Below are positions 1-10,948 of a stretch of DNA of 64,000 bases, piece after piece. Position 1 is the stretch's first letter. Every line of letters starts with the position of its first letter. The notes beneath the pieces were generated by a model. The model searched no databases. It saw only the letters and a list, made by a program, of their open reading frames with translations, and was not told the DNA's origin. The translations under genes and the position numbers were made by a program. The stretch spans positions 765,001-829,000 of the forward strand of contig JAODUP010000006.1 in assembly GCA_025642065.1 (NCBI GenBank), written 5' to 3'. Source of the DNA: Paralvinella palmiformis. Taxonomy: Eukaryota; Annelida; Polychaeta; Terebellida; Alvinellidae.

Positions 1-1326
1 TGTAATTGCCGATGATTGGTTGAAATTCGTATTAAGTTCACTTTTTTATGGACAGGATTTCCGTGATCCAGTTGTTCAATAAGCAATTCGCTATTCAAGG
101 CCACGACTAGAGAAGTAATAAATCAATAGTCAGGGAGCGGAGAACTGGGGGGGATAGGCTGACCCCATGTTTCTTAGATATTTAATAATGATCACACAAC
201 GAGATGACAAGAAACAAATAAAAAACGCTCCCCCCTCATAAATTCAACATAAATAAAATGTTATAGCGGGATTCGTTTTTGTGACAAATCATTGATCCCA
301 GAATTAACAACCGAAAATTCCGAACGATCAGGATCCGATTTACAAATAATTGAACATTTTGGGAAACGAAATTGCTAATTTGATATGTTTTGATTTTGTT
401 GGCCAGAAACAATTCTGCGATCGGAATAAGACTTTCGATTCTATTAGCTAACCGCATTGCCGTTAGTTTTGTTGACCTGCAATGCAACGACATCACGAAG
501 ACGGTTGAGGGAGATAAAAAATAATAATACGAACATATCGAAGATGATGATAGATAATAATCGATCACAATACACCGCAATTTAAACCGATTAAATGAAA
601 AACACATTTGATAATTATCTACAAATGATTTATGACTTAATGTTATAACTAAACTGACCCCAAATAACGTCAAAAAGACGAATTATATGGATTATTTTCT
701 TACAATTTCAATCCTCATCAATGTCATAACAGGCCATTATGATTAAGATTATATATCAATATGTATTTTTCATTTTTCAGAAGATAACCTATTTAATATG
801 GTATAATAGTCGTATACTGTAGACCAGACTAATTTGGCGAACAATGAAAATAGCGAGAGTTGCTAATGTGTTCTCCTTCAGAGAATTTCAATTCGTGTTT
901 TTGAGGTCATTATATATAACCGACATACTATGTTATTGTTAATACGTTCTAACGGGGACAAAGTGAAGAATAAAAGTGATGATCGGAATGATTACAATCC
1001 GATTACAAATTAGTCAAGGATCTTGTAGATTTATGACAAAATGGAAATCGAGATCCCGGATAAACGATTATGTGTCAATATATCTGGTCACCGAATGAAT
1101 TTGATCTACAATGGTAAGACACGTGGATAGTCACAAACTAAACAAGTAGGCAACGACACAGACACACACACACACACACTCACACACCAAGACCTACGCA
1201 GATACCGATATACATACATACAGATGAGCATACAGATAAACACGACAGATAACAAATAGAATGTAATAGGTTAGATAGAGAACCAGATAATAATATAGAT
1301 AGATTGATAGATATACAGGTAGAGAG

Positions 1327-1390
<64 letters not shown>

Positions 1391-1427
1391 TCTACTCTTA
1401 TCAATCAGATGGAAGTAAATCACTTAC
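1..1427. other. Start of intron 4 (continues off the left edge)
   Basis: AT-rich DNA with no TM2-TM4 exon. I looked on the minus strand for the pore helix and the TM3 region and found none. The 145-aa open frame at 236-673 has no nAChR motif. (CA)n lies at 1156-1186. Confidence 0.75.
1329..1390. repeat. (AT)20(GA)11 compound microsatellite
   Basis: Uninterrupted AT at 1329-1368 runs straight into GA at 1369-1390. On the gene strand it begins 37 nt after the exon 4 splice donor, so a (TC)11(AT)20 tract opens intron 4. Confidence 0.97.
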
Positions 1428-1882
1428 CCAGCATCATTTTAGCTGGTGATTCCGGCGGTAGCCAGAATATGACGAGCGTCAGTGACGACAGCAGTACACA
1501 CGGCAATATGAGGATATAGTTATAGAATGCCGCTATCCGCTTAACCCGAAGCCGGAACGTCAAGTCCGGATAGGGTTCCTCACAGCACGGATAGTAAGCT
1601 GTGTTCTTCTTACCCGGATTAGCGATGAGCTTCCACTCATTACTCGGTACATAGTCGTTGACGTCGACGGCTTGAAGATTGTCGAAGAAGTCGATATCTA
1701 ACCTAAAGCCGTCGTACGTCCACGAGCCGAACTTCATTGTACACTCCTGCTCGTCGAACGGGAAGTGCGTGATGTCAATGGAGCAGGTGCTTTTAAAGAT
1801 GGCTGGAGGTATCCAGAGAACGGTGCCATCGTGTGAGACAACGGCCATGGCTTCACGGTGTTCCTTTAGGCGAGTATCAGCG
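1428..1882 (-). CDS. nAChR alpha-type subunit, exon 4 (Cys-loop, loops B and C, TM1, start of TM2)
   Basis: This 455-nt exon encodes residues 132 (split codon) to 284 (split codon). Visible landmarks are the Cys-loop, C165 to C179 with 13 residues between them and the F-P-F-D core, then F-G-S-W-T-Y (loop B, W186). Loop C is Y-Y-P-C-C-E-E-P-Y, with the vicinal cysteines C231-C232 that define alpha subunits and bind agonist. TM1 is about residues 252-273. Next comes L-P-P-E-S-P-A-K-M-M-L-G, where P278-A279-K280 fill positions -2', -1' and 0' of TM2. Cation-selective nAChRs have G-E-K there; glycine and GABA-A receptors have P-A-R. An anion-selective pore is therefore predicted. The start is set by the acceptor ACGTACAG, which lets the first base C complete Tyr132 (TA|C) and restores the family motif L-Y-N-Y-A-D. 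The internal Met144 is not a start. The exon ends at GTAAGT. Confidence 0.95.
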
Positions 1883-2854
1883 CTGTACGTGGTGGATGGG
1901 TGGTGTGTGTGTGGGTGGTGGGGGAAATAAACAGTGGTTATTATAATAATAATAATAATAATAGTGTCGATTTAGCAATGGGGCCTTGCCAATGAGACGG
2001 GAGGGGGGAGTCAAAGACTCAGCATAGTAAAATATCTTAATACTAATAGACAACGTACATTTAAATATTTAAATAAGACATAGATCAAATTTACATATTA
2101 CACAAAAATACTCATCATAATTACTAAACCAAATATTGACTAAGAGTTATATTTAGATTTATTTAGTACACACAGTCTTCTTCTAATGATTGAATTGATG
2201 TAAGTTTATACAAAATAAACAGAAAACAAGTTTATAAAAGTATATATACACACCGACATGTTGTCAGTAATAGTTAATTAACAGCCCACCCGCGATAATT
2301 GCTATATCGTAACCAATTAAAACCGTCCTTGACCACATACACCGACACACGATGCTTCCATTACCTCTGGCTATCTCATAGCCAATCATAATCATTCATG
2401 GCTAAATACAAAATTTACGAAATAACGGATTCTCTCTGTATATATATATTTCTGGATCAATTTGGTTCCAGTATATTGGTAACAACACATGTAAGTGTTA
2501 AAGTGGTAAAATTAGCGCAAGCCTAACCACAAGGTGCTTTTAGCTAAAGAGGTATATGATCATATCAAGTGGTAGATGACAGTCTTGGGGGAAACCCCAT
2601 GTAAGAGTATATTTTGTAATCATCAAAGATGTGTTTATATTCCGCTGTCCAGTAGGAGCCTTGAAACGAATGTTTTTGCTTAGTTTCGCCCAGGAGTGGT
2701 CAGATCCTGTGTTTAATTTCACATCCCTGCTGGGTACTAAACCACTGACATATGTTGTTATTTTTATCGTTATGATTATTATTGTTATTATTATTGTTGT
2801 TGTTATTATCATTATTGTTGTTGTTGTTACGTGGATCACTATTCATATACTCAC
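1883..2854. other. Intron 3
   Basis: AT-rich intron of 972 bp. It holds (TAA)n at 1942-1963 and a long TTG/TTA-rich tract at 2755-2829 that starts 25 nt inside the donor of exon 3. The acceptor side is C- and CA-rich, not the usual T-rich tract. Open frames across it are low-complexity translations. Confidence 0.85.
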
Positions 2855-2964
2855 TAGTTATATAACACAATATCCGGGGTCCATATTAGAGCTGCCGGTA
2901 CTCTAACATGATTCACTCCACTAAAGTCTTGAGGGTTCCACTTCAAAAGGATGTCGTTCCATTG
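2855..2964 (-). CDS. nAChR alpha-type subunit, exon 3 (loops D and A)
   Basis: This 110-nt exon has a clean acceptor (TTTTCAG|CAA) and donor (AACTA|GTGAGT). It encodes residues 96-131 plus two bases of codon 132. It starts with [11 protein letters not shown], the conserved W-x-D-x-x-L-x-W-x-P signature that carries the loop D tryptophan (W97). It ends with [10 protein letters not shown], loop A, with the aromatic-box tyrosine at Y130. V-R-V-P lies between them, as in other nAChRs. The exon is phase 0 at its start, which fits the end of exon 2, and phase 2 at its end, which fits exon 4. No open frame starting with Met covers it. It was found by motif on the reverse complement between the two larger exons. 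Confidence 0.95.
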
Positions 2965-3000
2965 CTGAAAATAGACACCAACACAACGTACGGTTAACAT

Positions 3001-3065
3001 AGCAACAACAAGAATAACACAAACTACAACAACAAGAACAACACAAACTACAACAACAAGAACAT
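3001..3065. repeat. CAACAA-rich tandem duplication
   Basis: ACACAAACTACAACAACAAG occurs twice in tandem with partial flanking copies, 37 bp upstream of the exon 3 acceptor on the gene strand. Confidence 0.85.
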
Positions 3066-3261
3066 GTTAATTTTAGTTAATTAGTGTGCTTAGTTTGTAG
3101 CATAGAAAAACAAAAACAGAATGATTATATTGAAAAGTAAACACATACTGTGATAACTGTGTACAAACTGTCAGTATAATATGTCTTAATAAATATTAGA
3201 ACTTTGTTTGAGTTAAAATAATTCAGTTTGTACGTATACAAAATATAAATTCTAAGAGAGT

Positions 3262-3265
<4 letters not shown>

Positions 3266-3297
<32 letters not shown>
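3266..3297. repeat. (AT)n microsatellite
   Basis: A pure AT dinucleotide run. A second run of the same kind is at 4036-4071. Confidence 0.95.
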
Positions 3298-3299
<2 letters not shown>

Positions 3300-4033
3300 T
3301 GTGAAATAGCGTAGAAATAGGTGTATGCACATGCAAGTGTCACGTTGTCATGCAATAGAAAAATATCGCACCAGAGTTTCATAAAAAGCTTTATTTGCTC
3401 AAAGGTAAGGATACATTTTGGCATGTTTGTTACCGATTCTGACCAAATTCGCTATTCTACGGGCCCAATTCGGGGGAAGTGAATGCTGTTATTATACTAC
3501 AGGCACTCCGACCTCATCGAAACATGCATCTGGAAAATAGAAACGAAACTCGAATTTAGTCGTTATGTCATATAAAGGCAGAGAGATAGAGAGAGTGAGA
3601 GAGAAATGGGCGCATCGTTTGTCGGCTTGTTTAGAGTCTGAGCGAACGACAGAGAGATAGGACTATCCATTTTGGGATGGCTGAAACCTGTGCGATATTA
3701 TTCTATGCGTTGACGGTACGTGCCCGTGATCAGATGGGGTGACTTCAACAGCGCGAATGTTGCCAAACGTTCGCGATCAATTGCCGTTTGGTGGCGACTT
3801 ATGTAAAACTAAATTTGATGTATCCGAAACAAAAGGGGTGCGCGAACAAAAATCTCGACTGGTAATAATAAATCGAGTTACAGGTGGTGAGCGATATTTA
3901 CAATTTCAAAAAGGGATTGTCTTGTTCTTGTAAACTGAATTACATGGAATTATTATTTTTAGAGAAATAAATTGTAGAAACATTTAAAAACATACAGCAC
4001 TAAAAGCTGCACCAATAACTTAAAGATCTTTGC

Positions 4034-4075
<42 letters not shown>

Positions 4076-4307
4076 TCAGCTATTCACATGACTCAAACTT
4101 TTTACAGCCAGTGAATCTTTCGGTTCAGAAACATTTATTCGTCTAAACGCTAACTTTTGATAACAGATATCTCAATCTTCAGAAAGGATCTTACTTGGTT
4201 TGGAAACTGAGACAAGACAAAATACTAATGTGTTCTATAATAATCGACACTTCAGTGCATCAAGTAAAGAGAACATTAGATGTATGAGTTGTACTGATTG
4301 TGTCCCC

Positions 4308-4698
4308 CTATGTGTGTGTGTGTGTATGTGTGTGTGGGGGGAGGAGCCCTGTTAAGTGTGACAAACACTTACAGATGTCGGGTGTTAATTGCTCATTATG
4401 TCGAGGGTCTTCATTCGTGTCAGTTGGCCGACTGAGGTGACGTGTGTGTGTGTGTGTGTGTGTGTCGCAGGAGGGATATGGAAATTGGGACCAGTTTGCA
4501 TGTGTGTATGTATGCATGTATGTATGTGCGTGCATGAATGTGCATGCTTGCATAAGTGCATGAGTGAGCGCGCGTATGTATGCGTCCGTGCGCACGTGTA
4601 TTGTTTCTAGCACTCTTATGTTCGTATATGGTCATCTGTCACGTACATGCACACCGGTATATGCGAAGGCGCACCTACACACACACACACAAGCACAA

Positions 4699-4730
<32 letters not shown>

Positions 4731-4799
4731 ACATATTTAAACAAATTCACCTAACATGAAAGTATAACGTTATCCTATTATGTTAAGCTAATAATGTTG

Positions 4800-4834
<35 letters not shown>
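4308..4834. repeat. Microsatellite cluster: (GT)n, GTATGCAT-like, (CA)n, (AT)n
   Basis: GT runs lie at 4313-4336 and 4441-4465. They are followed by a degenerate TGCATGTATG tract to about 4600, CA runs at 4677-4735 and AT at 4805-4834. The GT-to-CA order gives a long imperfect inverted repeat, so hairpins are possible. Confidence 0.9.
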
Positions 4835-4837
<3 letters not shown>

Positions 4838-5183
4838 GGTTAAACACGGGTGTAGGTTCTGGTAATGTGTGAAAATGCACTGGCACAGAAGATAACACAT
4901 CATCTGTGATTTCTGTGTTGATTAGTATGGGTATGTGTACGGGGTTCGATGTGTTTGTCCGTCCGTCTGTCTGTCTGTAGGTCTATTTCTACGTCACGTG
5001 AAAGTAGTCAAATATCGTAAATTGAAAAAGAAAGACAAAGGAAACAGAAAATAATTATAACAAAAAATAAATATTTCTGAAGACAATTTCTCAAAATATA
5101 TTAGAAGTATTACGACAGATAATCACTAGATAGCGTGCTTTTAAATTATAATGAAACACTGTTGGTACGTTTATGTCTAACAT

Positions 5184-5184
<1 letters not shown>

Positions 5185-5214
<30 letters not shown>
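5185..5214. repeat. (CA)n microsatellite
   Basis: A CA run next to the GC-rich block that holds the candidate exon at 5302-5347. Confidence 0.95.
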
Positions 5215-5215
<1 letters not shown>

Positions 5216-5301
5216 GATTTCAACCAAAATGTCGGTTTCATGTTTTTTTAGTTTACCCCCTAGTGAGGCATGTTTATGAAATAAATACGAAGAGAACTTA
5301 C

Positions 5302-5347
5302 CTGAGGCGAGTTGCGTCGGGAGCCGGAATTCCCTCTCCTCGGCCAT
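5302..5347 (-). CDS. Weak candidate first coding exon of an unknown nested gene
   Basis: On the minus strand an ATG in a strong Kozak context (GCCATGG) opens M-A-E-E-R-E-F-R-L-P-T-Q-L-A-S and meets a consensus donor, TCAG|GTAAGT. The block is GC-rich against its AT-rich surroundings. The exon ends on one base, so it cannot splice into nAChR exon 3 (phase 0) or exon 4 (phase 2), and it lies downstream of exon 2. If real, it belongs to another gene nested in intron 2. The frame is also open upstream to 5515. I do not recognise the peptide and found no partner exon. Degenerate repeats of about 17 bp at 5420-5500 make chance coding potential more likely. Confidence 0.2.
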
Positions 5348-5628
5348 GGCAAAAACGAGCTCAAAACCGGCAAAAACTCCACATAGGTGGGATAAATTGG
5401 CGAGGCTTCTGTCCGGCAACAGTGGTGAAATGGCCCGGAAAACATGGCCGCCAGAAAATGTGGCCCAAAACACGATCCGGAACATGGTTAGGGGTTTGGT
5501 GAGAAAGATACTCAAAAACCGGAATTTGGTCCGAACATTGTTAAATACACGACCAATAACGTATCTAAGAAATATGGTTAAAAAACGTAGACAGTATTAG
5601 AGTTGAGAAACATGTCCAAAATACGTAG

Positions 5629-5630
<2 letters not shown>

Positions 5631-5661
<31 letters not shown>
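5631..5661. repeat. (AT)n microsatellite
   Basis: A pure AT run in intron 2. Confidence 0.95.
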
Positions 5662-5663
<2 letters not shown>

Positions 5664-5844
5664 ATGGAAAACCTGGCAAGCCAGTATAACCTTTCCTTGT
5701 AAGCACTATTACCCACTATAGTCGTTTAATGTTACATGATGTTTAAACAAGGAACACAATCGACTCTCAGTACGAATAACTCTGGGAGCGAATCGTCTTA
5801 TAGGTCACATGATATCGTTGTTACACGTGCCTTATTATCACCCA

Positions 5845-5894
<50 letters not shown>
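5845..5894. repeat. (AT)n(GT)n compound microsatellite
   Basis: An AT run passes directly into GT. Confidence 0.95.
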
Positions 5895-6137
5895 TTCATC
5901 AAGGTCTTTATTTCCAAATAGACCCGTCTTTGTTTGATTTGGTGTTTGCACAGCGGCAGAGATCACATGCTTGGTGTTTGATCTGGGACGATATAAACAG
6001 TTGGTCGTCTTACAGCTGCCGCAGTCAGCTGGGTATATACGATTCTGATTTCGCTGCTGTGCGCGTTTTACACACTGATTAACTGACTAATAGATAATCG
6101 GTCTAATACACTACCAGTCTGACTTACTCACAGTCTC

Positions 6138-6241
6138 ATTCACTCACTCACTCACTCACTCAAGTCAGTCAGTAACTCACTCACTCACCAACACAAGCAC
6201 ACCGACAAGTGAATGTGAGCGAGCGCACACTCACATGCACA

Positions 6242-6320
<79 letters not shown>

Positions 6321-6390
6321 AGAGAGAAGGGTGGGAGAGACAAGGAGAAAGAAAGAGTGAGAGAGAGTGAGAGAGGGAGAGGGAAAAAGT
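6138..6390. repeat. (ACTC)n, (AT)n and (GA)n cluster
   Basis: ACTC tetranucleotides at 6138-6190 are followed by AT at 6245-6278, then GA with interruptions to about 6385. This is another case of AT abutting GA. Confidence 0.93.
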
Positions 6391-6914
6391 GGTAATTATA
6401 AAACACATAAATAAATCCATCAAAGTTGTCATGTTCCCGGTACCGAAGCCTGTATTCTGAACTCGTTAAACAAGTTACATCCCGTTAAACTGACCACATT
6501 AAATCATCAATAAATCACCTCCCCTTCTATCAGCCACAGACCCAGACACTGCATTCCGGACATCAGGATATCGCCCATGTAACTGCATTTCGCGGCACGA
6601 TATCTTACACAAATACGACGAAAATGGCGTCGAAGTGAAGTCGAAACGAAGGTCACATAACACTGGAAATGTCATGTATTCTGACATATGGCCACCTTCT
6701 GGCTTCTGCCAATCACTCAGACGGCATTAATTGCTCGATCCAGATTCGACTCGATCCATTCTTCCGGATCTAGCTGGCCAGTTGCACACTGAGCGTGCTC
6801 CGAAACTAACGCTCTGGTGGATGAAACGAAAACGGCTTTAAAAGTTGGTATGATTTACTTTCGGGACCCTTCTACCAGGTCAGCGAAAAAGAGGCGCTTT
6901 GGAAATGGCCATCG

Positions 6915-7140
6915 TCCGCACGTCATATAAATATGGCGTCTACGCTACGGTGACGTCATTGTGGTGATGCGTTAGCAACATGCTAGTGCCATATCGAACT
7001 TCAGCTCGCCCGCCCCCCTGGTGTCGATCCGTATAATCCGGCGCCATCTTCATCATCCCAGAGAGTATGTTAAATATAACTGGGTTACAGCGAGGTACGG
7101 TTATGACGTAATCTTGTGACGTCACGTTATGACGTATCAT
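6915..7140. promoter_or_regulatory. Cluster of CRE-like sites in intron 2
   Basis: Perfect TGACGTCA palindromes occur at 6951-6958 and 7117-7124. TGACGTAA lies at 7104 and TGACGTAT at 7130, which puts three sites within 34 bp. A TATAAATA box lies at 6926-6933. The surrounding 6440-7350 is free of microsatellites. CREB/ATF-type proteins bind TGACGTCA in animals. A role as intronic enhancer or cryptic promoter is inferred. Confidence 0.35.
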
Positions 7141-7870
7141 TGGTAACGGTTGATTTTGTTTGGTACACGTGATTTCTGGGACGGCACTCAGCAGAAACAG
7201 ACACGGATCGATGTACGTCAGCATGCAATCTGCAGGATATGGGATTCCAAAAGGGAATTGCAGCTGGACACTCCAGAAGTGTTAGCTAAGATCTTTGAGA
7301 CGAAGTGTATTTGTGGTGGGATCCGTACATCGGAATCCGGACGTAGATAGGAATTCAGTTAACCTGACGTAATAACCCGAGGCATAATCTGCGACTAGCT
7401 CACAAACCAATATGATATACAGAAAGGGTATTATATTAGTGGGTGACTTCTCAAGCAAACTCAACAGCCTGGGGTGTTTACATGGTGTCGTTATACTAAA
7501 TAAGCAGCATTAAGCGACCACAAGTCGGAGTCGGTTAAAGTCAAATTGAGTTCTAAGTCTGTGTTCAGGATCCCGAACTTAATTTGGTTTGGTATCAATA
7601 AAATACAAGACTCTCCTACTGCGCGTACTCGCGCGTACACACGTGTTAAATAGTTGATTAGGATGGCAGTGACCGGGTCAGATCCCGATCTGGCGTTGAG
7701 GATTGCCAACTCGTTGTTAGAATATCTGGATCACTTATTTGGCCAGCTGGGGTCTGACCTTAACTTCGAGCAATAACGGGATCAGCGAGCTGGAAGGTGC
7801 TGCCACCATCGAGACGGTGTCTGTTTGACAGACTAACACCTACCTCCACTCACCCAGCCATCCATATGTA

Positions 7871-7906
<36 letters not shown>

Positions 7907-8062
7907 CATATATACATATATACAACCACGCAGATTGATAAACTGACAAAAGTTACAAACATAGATGCAGACAGAGGCAAATATATTCGCGAATGTACAC
8001 ACACATGCACACACACATAAATATAAAAATAGATCAAACACACACACAAACACACACACACT
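7871..8062. repeat. (CA)n tracts
   Basis: CA runs lie at 7871-7904 and, interrupted, at 7999-8062. Confidence 0.93.
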
Positions 8063-8087
8063 ATACATATGTACTGAATACTTTGAT

Positions 8088-8420
8088 CATAAAAACATTC
8101 CTAAACATGGCATATTTTCAAGAATCGATATTTATAATTATCAATTATTCGTGTATAATTTGATGAAAAAACTCAAACTGTTGAGAAAACATCTCATTCC
8201 ATTGTACGACAGACCTCATGTGACTGCTAACAGCTTCCGGTCTTTTAATAGATTCTCTGAAGAACCTTTTATTTGCATTTTTGATGGCAAAAATAACCGA
8301 CATGCGGGTGTCGAATTTCTATATTTTATTTGTGAGGAAATTAGCGATAAATTCGGTCTGTGGATATCGACATTATGCCGAATTTTAGGCCGAGCAAAAT
8401 ATTTCTGTAGACGAGTTTAA
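8088..8420 (+). other. Unrecognised open frame, non-repetitive
   Basis: About 110 codons stay open without low-complexity sequence and end in a stop at 8420. The frame continues upstream only into CA-repeat translation. The peptide is rich in I, F, K and Y, as expected for AT-rich DNA. It holds three cysteines near its end and no motif I know. It could be chance or a decayed mobile-element protein. There is no good start context. Confidence 0.15.
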
Positions 8421-8504
8421 AATAAACACAAAATATGTTTGTTTTTTCCTATAAATTATTATATTAATGTTTTTTTTTGTTGCCAATATTATGCTGGTGG
8501 TAGA

Positions 8505-8610
8505 CTGGATGAACGCGGTGATAGCCTTTCGACATAAGCGGGAGGCGAACCCAGAAGTTAGATGCATGTAATTAACCACGCTTACGGTTCGACCACGAAG
8601 CCGCCTCACG
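8505..8610 (-). repeat. tRNA-derived SINE fragment
   Basis: On the minus strand, GGCTTCGTGGTCGAA resembles a pol III A box, and TGGGTTCGCCTCC about 40 nt later resembles a B box. The order and spacing fit a tRNA-related SINE head. The acceptor stem does not pair, so it is not a tRNA gene. Confidence 0.5.
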
Positions 8611-9186
8611 CGACATTTAACGAGGAGCTCGTTTTGGGTCTGAATTAAATAAATAAACAGCGGAATTGTCTACAACGACAACCCGTCTATTACGGCCAAA
8701 TAACGGTCACTTCTCTATTACGGTCGTCACTGGTCAAACCTAACCTAAAAGACCACCTAAGATAGTCCCCCGGTAGTAGTACCTGGAGATAGGTATATAG
8801 ATGTGAACTGGGACAGAGACTAATAAATCGTTAATAGAACATTTAAACAAGTAATTAGGGAAACAATAATTTATCTTGAGACATGTATATGTGGCGGAGA
8901 GGGGGGGGGGGCGTGAGAGAAACACTTTATGATTGACGATGTTATATCTAATTACAGGAAAAAACTATAAAATATAACATATATGAAAATAAATCAACCA
9001 TAATTTCGATAATTAAACAACCAATAAGAGGAAATATCACGAAAGGCGGTGCCGAAACGAAACGGTACAATTTCGGTCAGTGGGAACTTTCGGCATCTTA
9101 AGTACACAGAGATGAAGAACACGCAAAGACACGCATGCGCGGTTGATGTACGATCGAAATGTGTTGTGGCTGTTGTTGATACTCAC

Positions 9187-9380
9187 ATATCGACTCCAGA
9201 CATTAGTAGTCAAGACTTGATTCTTCTCATCCAGATCCAGAATCTGTATAAGGGCCAATCCGTATCTAACCGTTACCGTATCTGTCGTGTTATAGACAGG
9301 TCGACCCACAATACCGACACGTTCGTAATTAGACAGCAAATGTTTGATCAGCCGCTTCTCGTCCGACATGGCTATACCGT
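9187..9380 (-). CDS. nAChR alpha-type subunit, exon 2 (N-terminal helix and first beta strands)
   Basis: This 194-nt exon has a strong acceptor (TTCCTATTTTCAG|ACGG) and donor (TATAT|GTGAGT). Two bases complete codon 31, then 64 codons encode residues 32-95. D-E-K-R-L-I-K-H-L-L is the N-terminal alpha-helix common to nAChR subunits. R-P-V-Y-N-T-T contains an N-glycosylation sequon at N61. The strand motif V-R-Y-G-L-A-L-I-Q-I-L-D-L-D-E-K-N-Q and the motif V-L-T-T-N-V-W are family hallmarks. The next residues S-R-Y run into Q-W-N-D of exon 3 and complete loop D. The in-frame Met35 could look like a start, but the good acceptor upstream and the need for a signal peptide argue that it is internal. 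A SINE fragment (9448-9567) sits 67 bp upstream of the acceptor. Confidence 0.94.
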
Positions 9381-9447
9381 CTGAAAATAGGAAATAAATA
9401 TGTTAGATTTGAGGATGATCGTTAATGTTTTACGGCCATTTTGGGGC

Positions 9448-9567
9448 AGGTGGTAGGCTAAATGGGCCGAGCGAGACCTCCGAAGGTAATGAAGCGAAGT
9501 CAACGATGAAACAACCTTCAGATGTGCCCACGCCGAGATTCGAACACGCGTGGCAGTGATCTGTGGA
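9448..9567 (-). repeat. tRNA-derived SINE, family A, copy 1
   Basis: This copy is about 90% identical by eye to 10949-11066 over about 115 bp. Read on the minus strand it has a B-box-like GTGTTCGAATCTC, then the conserved body TTTCATC..ACTTCGCTTCATTACC and the end TTTAGCCTACCAC. The tRNA-like A-box half is missing, so it is 5' truncated. Confidence 0.75.
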
Positions 9568-10013
9568 CAACCCGCTAGATTTGAGGACGGACATTCATAT
9601 TAGATTAATGACTACAACAGTATATACCAAACCCATTATCAATGTGTTCGGTTCATTTAGTCTACATTGTGTACAAAGCTGTTTTTCTACTTCAGTTATG
9701 CGGGTGTATTATTTAAATAAACAAATTGTATATTTTAAATCAATCCTGTCGTTGTATCGGTTAATCTAACTGAAGTGTGATAGTGACATGGCGACGCATT
9801 GTACTGTGATATTATCCGTCATCAGGTGTATAATGAATACACGCTAAAGTAGAGTACTGAGTAGCTGACGTGTATATATCTTGGGCTATGGATCCCTGTA
9901 TCTCAGATATGTGAATCCTGTTATCTGGATCAGCAACAACGAGACAACGGAATTAAAACCATCTGGAGAAGACCTTTAATGAGCATGTGTTTAACACATA
10001 TCCAGCACATACC

Positions 10014-10014
10014 T

Positions 10015-10065
<51 letters not shown>
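10014..10065. repeat. (CA)n(TA)n compound microsatellite
   Basis: A CA run passes straight into TA. Confidence 0.95.
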
Positions 10066-10070
<5 letters not shown>

Positions 10071-10285
10071 TCTGAGTCAGTGCCTTTTAACCGACTGCCA
10101 ACACTCCCACTTCCATCAACGAAAAAGGATAATTTACTAATATAATTTATTTATGTAAACAGAATGTTTTCCAAACTATTTTCCAAAGCTGTTATGCCAT
10201 TATTAATGCTAATTTAAATATGATAATATATTACTCGTCTGATTTTAGTAATAATGAGAACACACATAGTGAGAATATTATAGAG

Positions 10286-10293
10286 GTGAGAAA

Positions 10294-10327
<34 letters not shown>

Positions 10328-10377
10328 GGATAGACAGTTAGGGGAGGGAACAAATACTTATCTAATAGATAAGAACA

Positions 10378-10409
<32 letters not shown>

Positions 10410-10425
10410 GAGAGAGAGAGAGAGC
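10286..10425. repeat. (GATA)n, (GT)n and (GA)n
   Basis: About ten GATA units at 10286-10327, GT at 10381-10409 and GA at 10410-10424. Confidence 0.93.
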
Positions 10426-10672
10426 AATCATTTTCTTGTAATCAAATCACAGCTAGGACCAGGTGTATATAGAGGGATGGTGATTACATGTTGTTGAGAT
10501 GTTAAGAAATTGATTTGGGTTTTTCAGATGTTTTTTTCCCCGAATAACAACATCTGTCGAAATGAAGGTAAATGGAGCGATTTTTTTTGTAATGGCCTAA
10601 AAAAATAGACAGCAACCTTGTCTATAATGATTAATACAGGTCTGGTGTACGTACCTACCCTAGTCTGTCTAC

Positions 10673-10705
<33 letters not shown>

Positions 10706-10732
10706 TATATGTGTGTGTATATGTGTTTTTAG
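10673..10732. repeat. (GC)n(GT)n alternating purine-pyrimidine tract
   Basis: GTGCGCGCGCGC followed by GT repeats is a classic left-handed (Z) DNA-forming sequence. Confidence 0.9.
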
Positions 10733-10948
10733 GATACATATAGAGAGGCGTTGTAGTAAGATAAAATATTAGTAATATTATTATTCTATTACCTTCAGGT
10801 AGTTCTACCTATTTTTGTTTTGCTATAATTTTGACAATCAAACGAAGATAAAAACAAAAATAAATTTCATGTCACAAGAAGATCGTCTCTTGGTCTCAGA
10901 TGTGATAGATAATGATGATGATTGTGATTGATGTTTTATTTTCTTGCA

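Larger units (their letters stand above)
2965..9186. other. Intron 2
   Basis: A 6,222-bp intron. Its left part is microsatellite-rich and AT-rich. Its middle (6440-7750) is repeat-poor, with a cluster of CRE-like sites. Its right part has (CA)n tracts, an unrecognised open frame and a tRNA-like SINE. A weak candidate exon of another gene is listed separately. I see nothing specific in 3610-4030 or in 7360-7840. Confidence 0.85.

Noticed and set aside
236..673. 145-codon minus-strand frame considered as the nAChR TM2-TM4 exon
   Set aside because: It has no pore-helix, TM3 or TM4 motifs and no suitable acceptor; it is AT-rich chance coding.
1679..1930. Plus-strand frame over the nAChR exon
   Set aside because: It is an antisense shadow of exon 4.
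9049..9384. Plus-strand frame over nAChR exon 2
   Set aside because: It is an antisense shadow; the minus strand has the family motifs and the splice sites.
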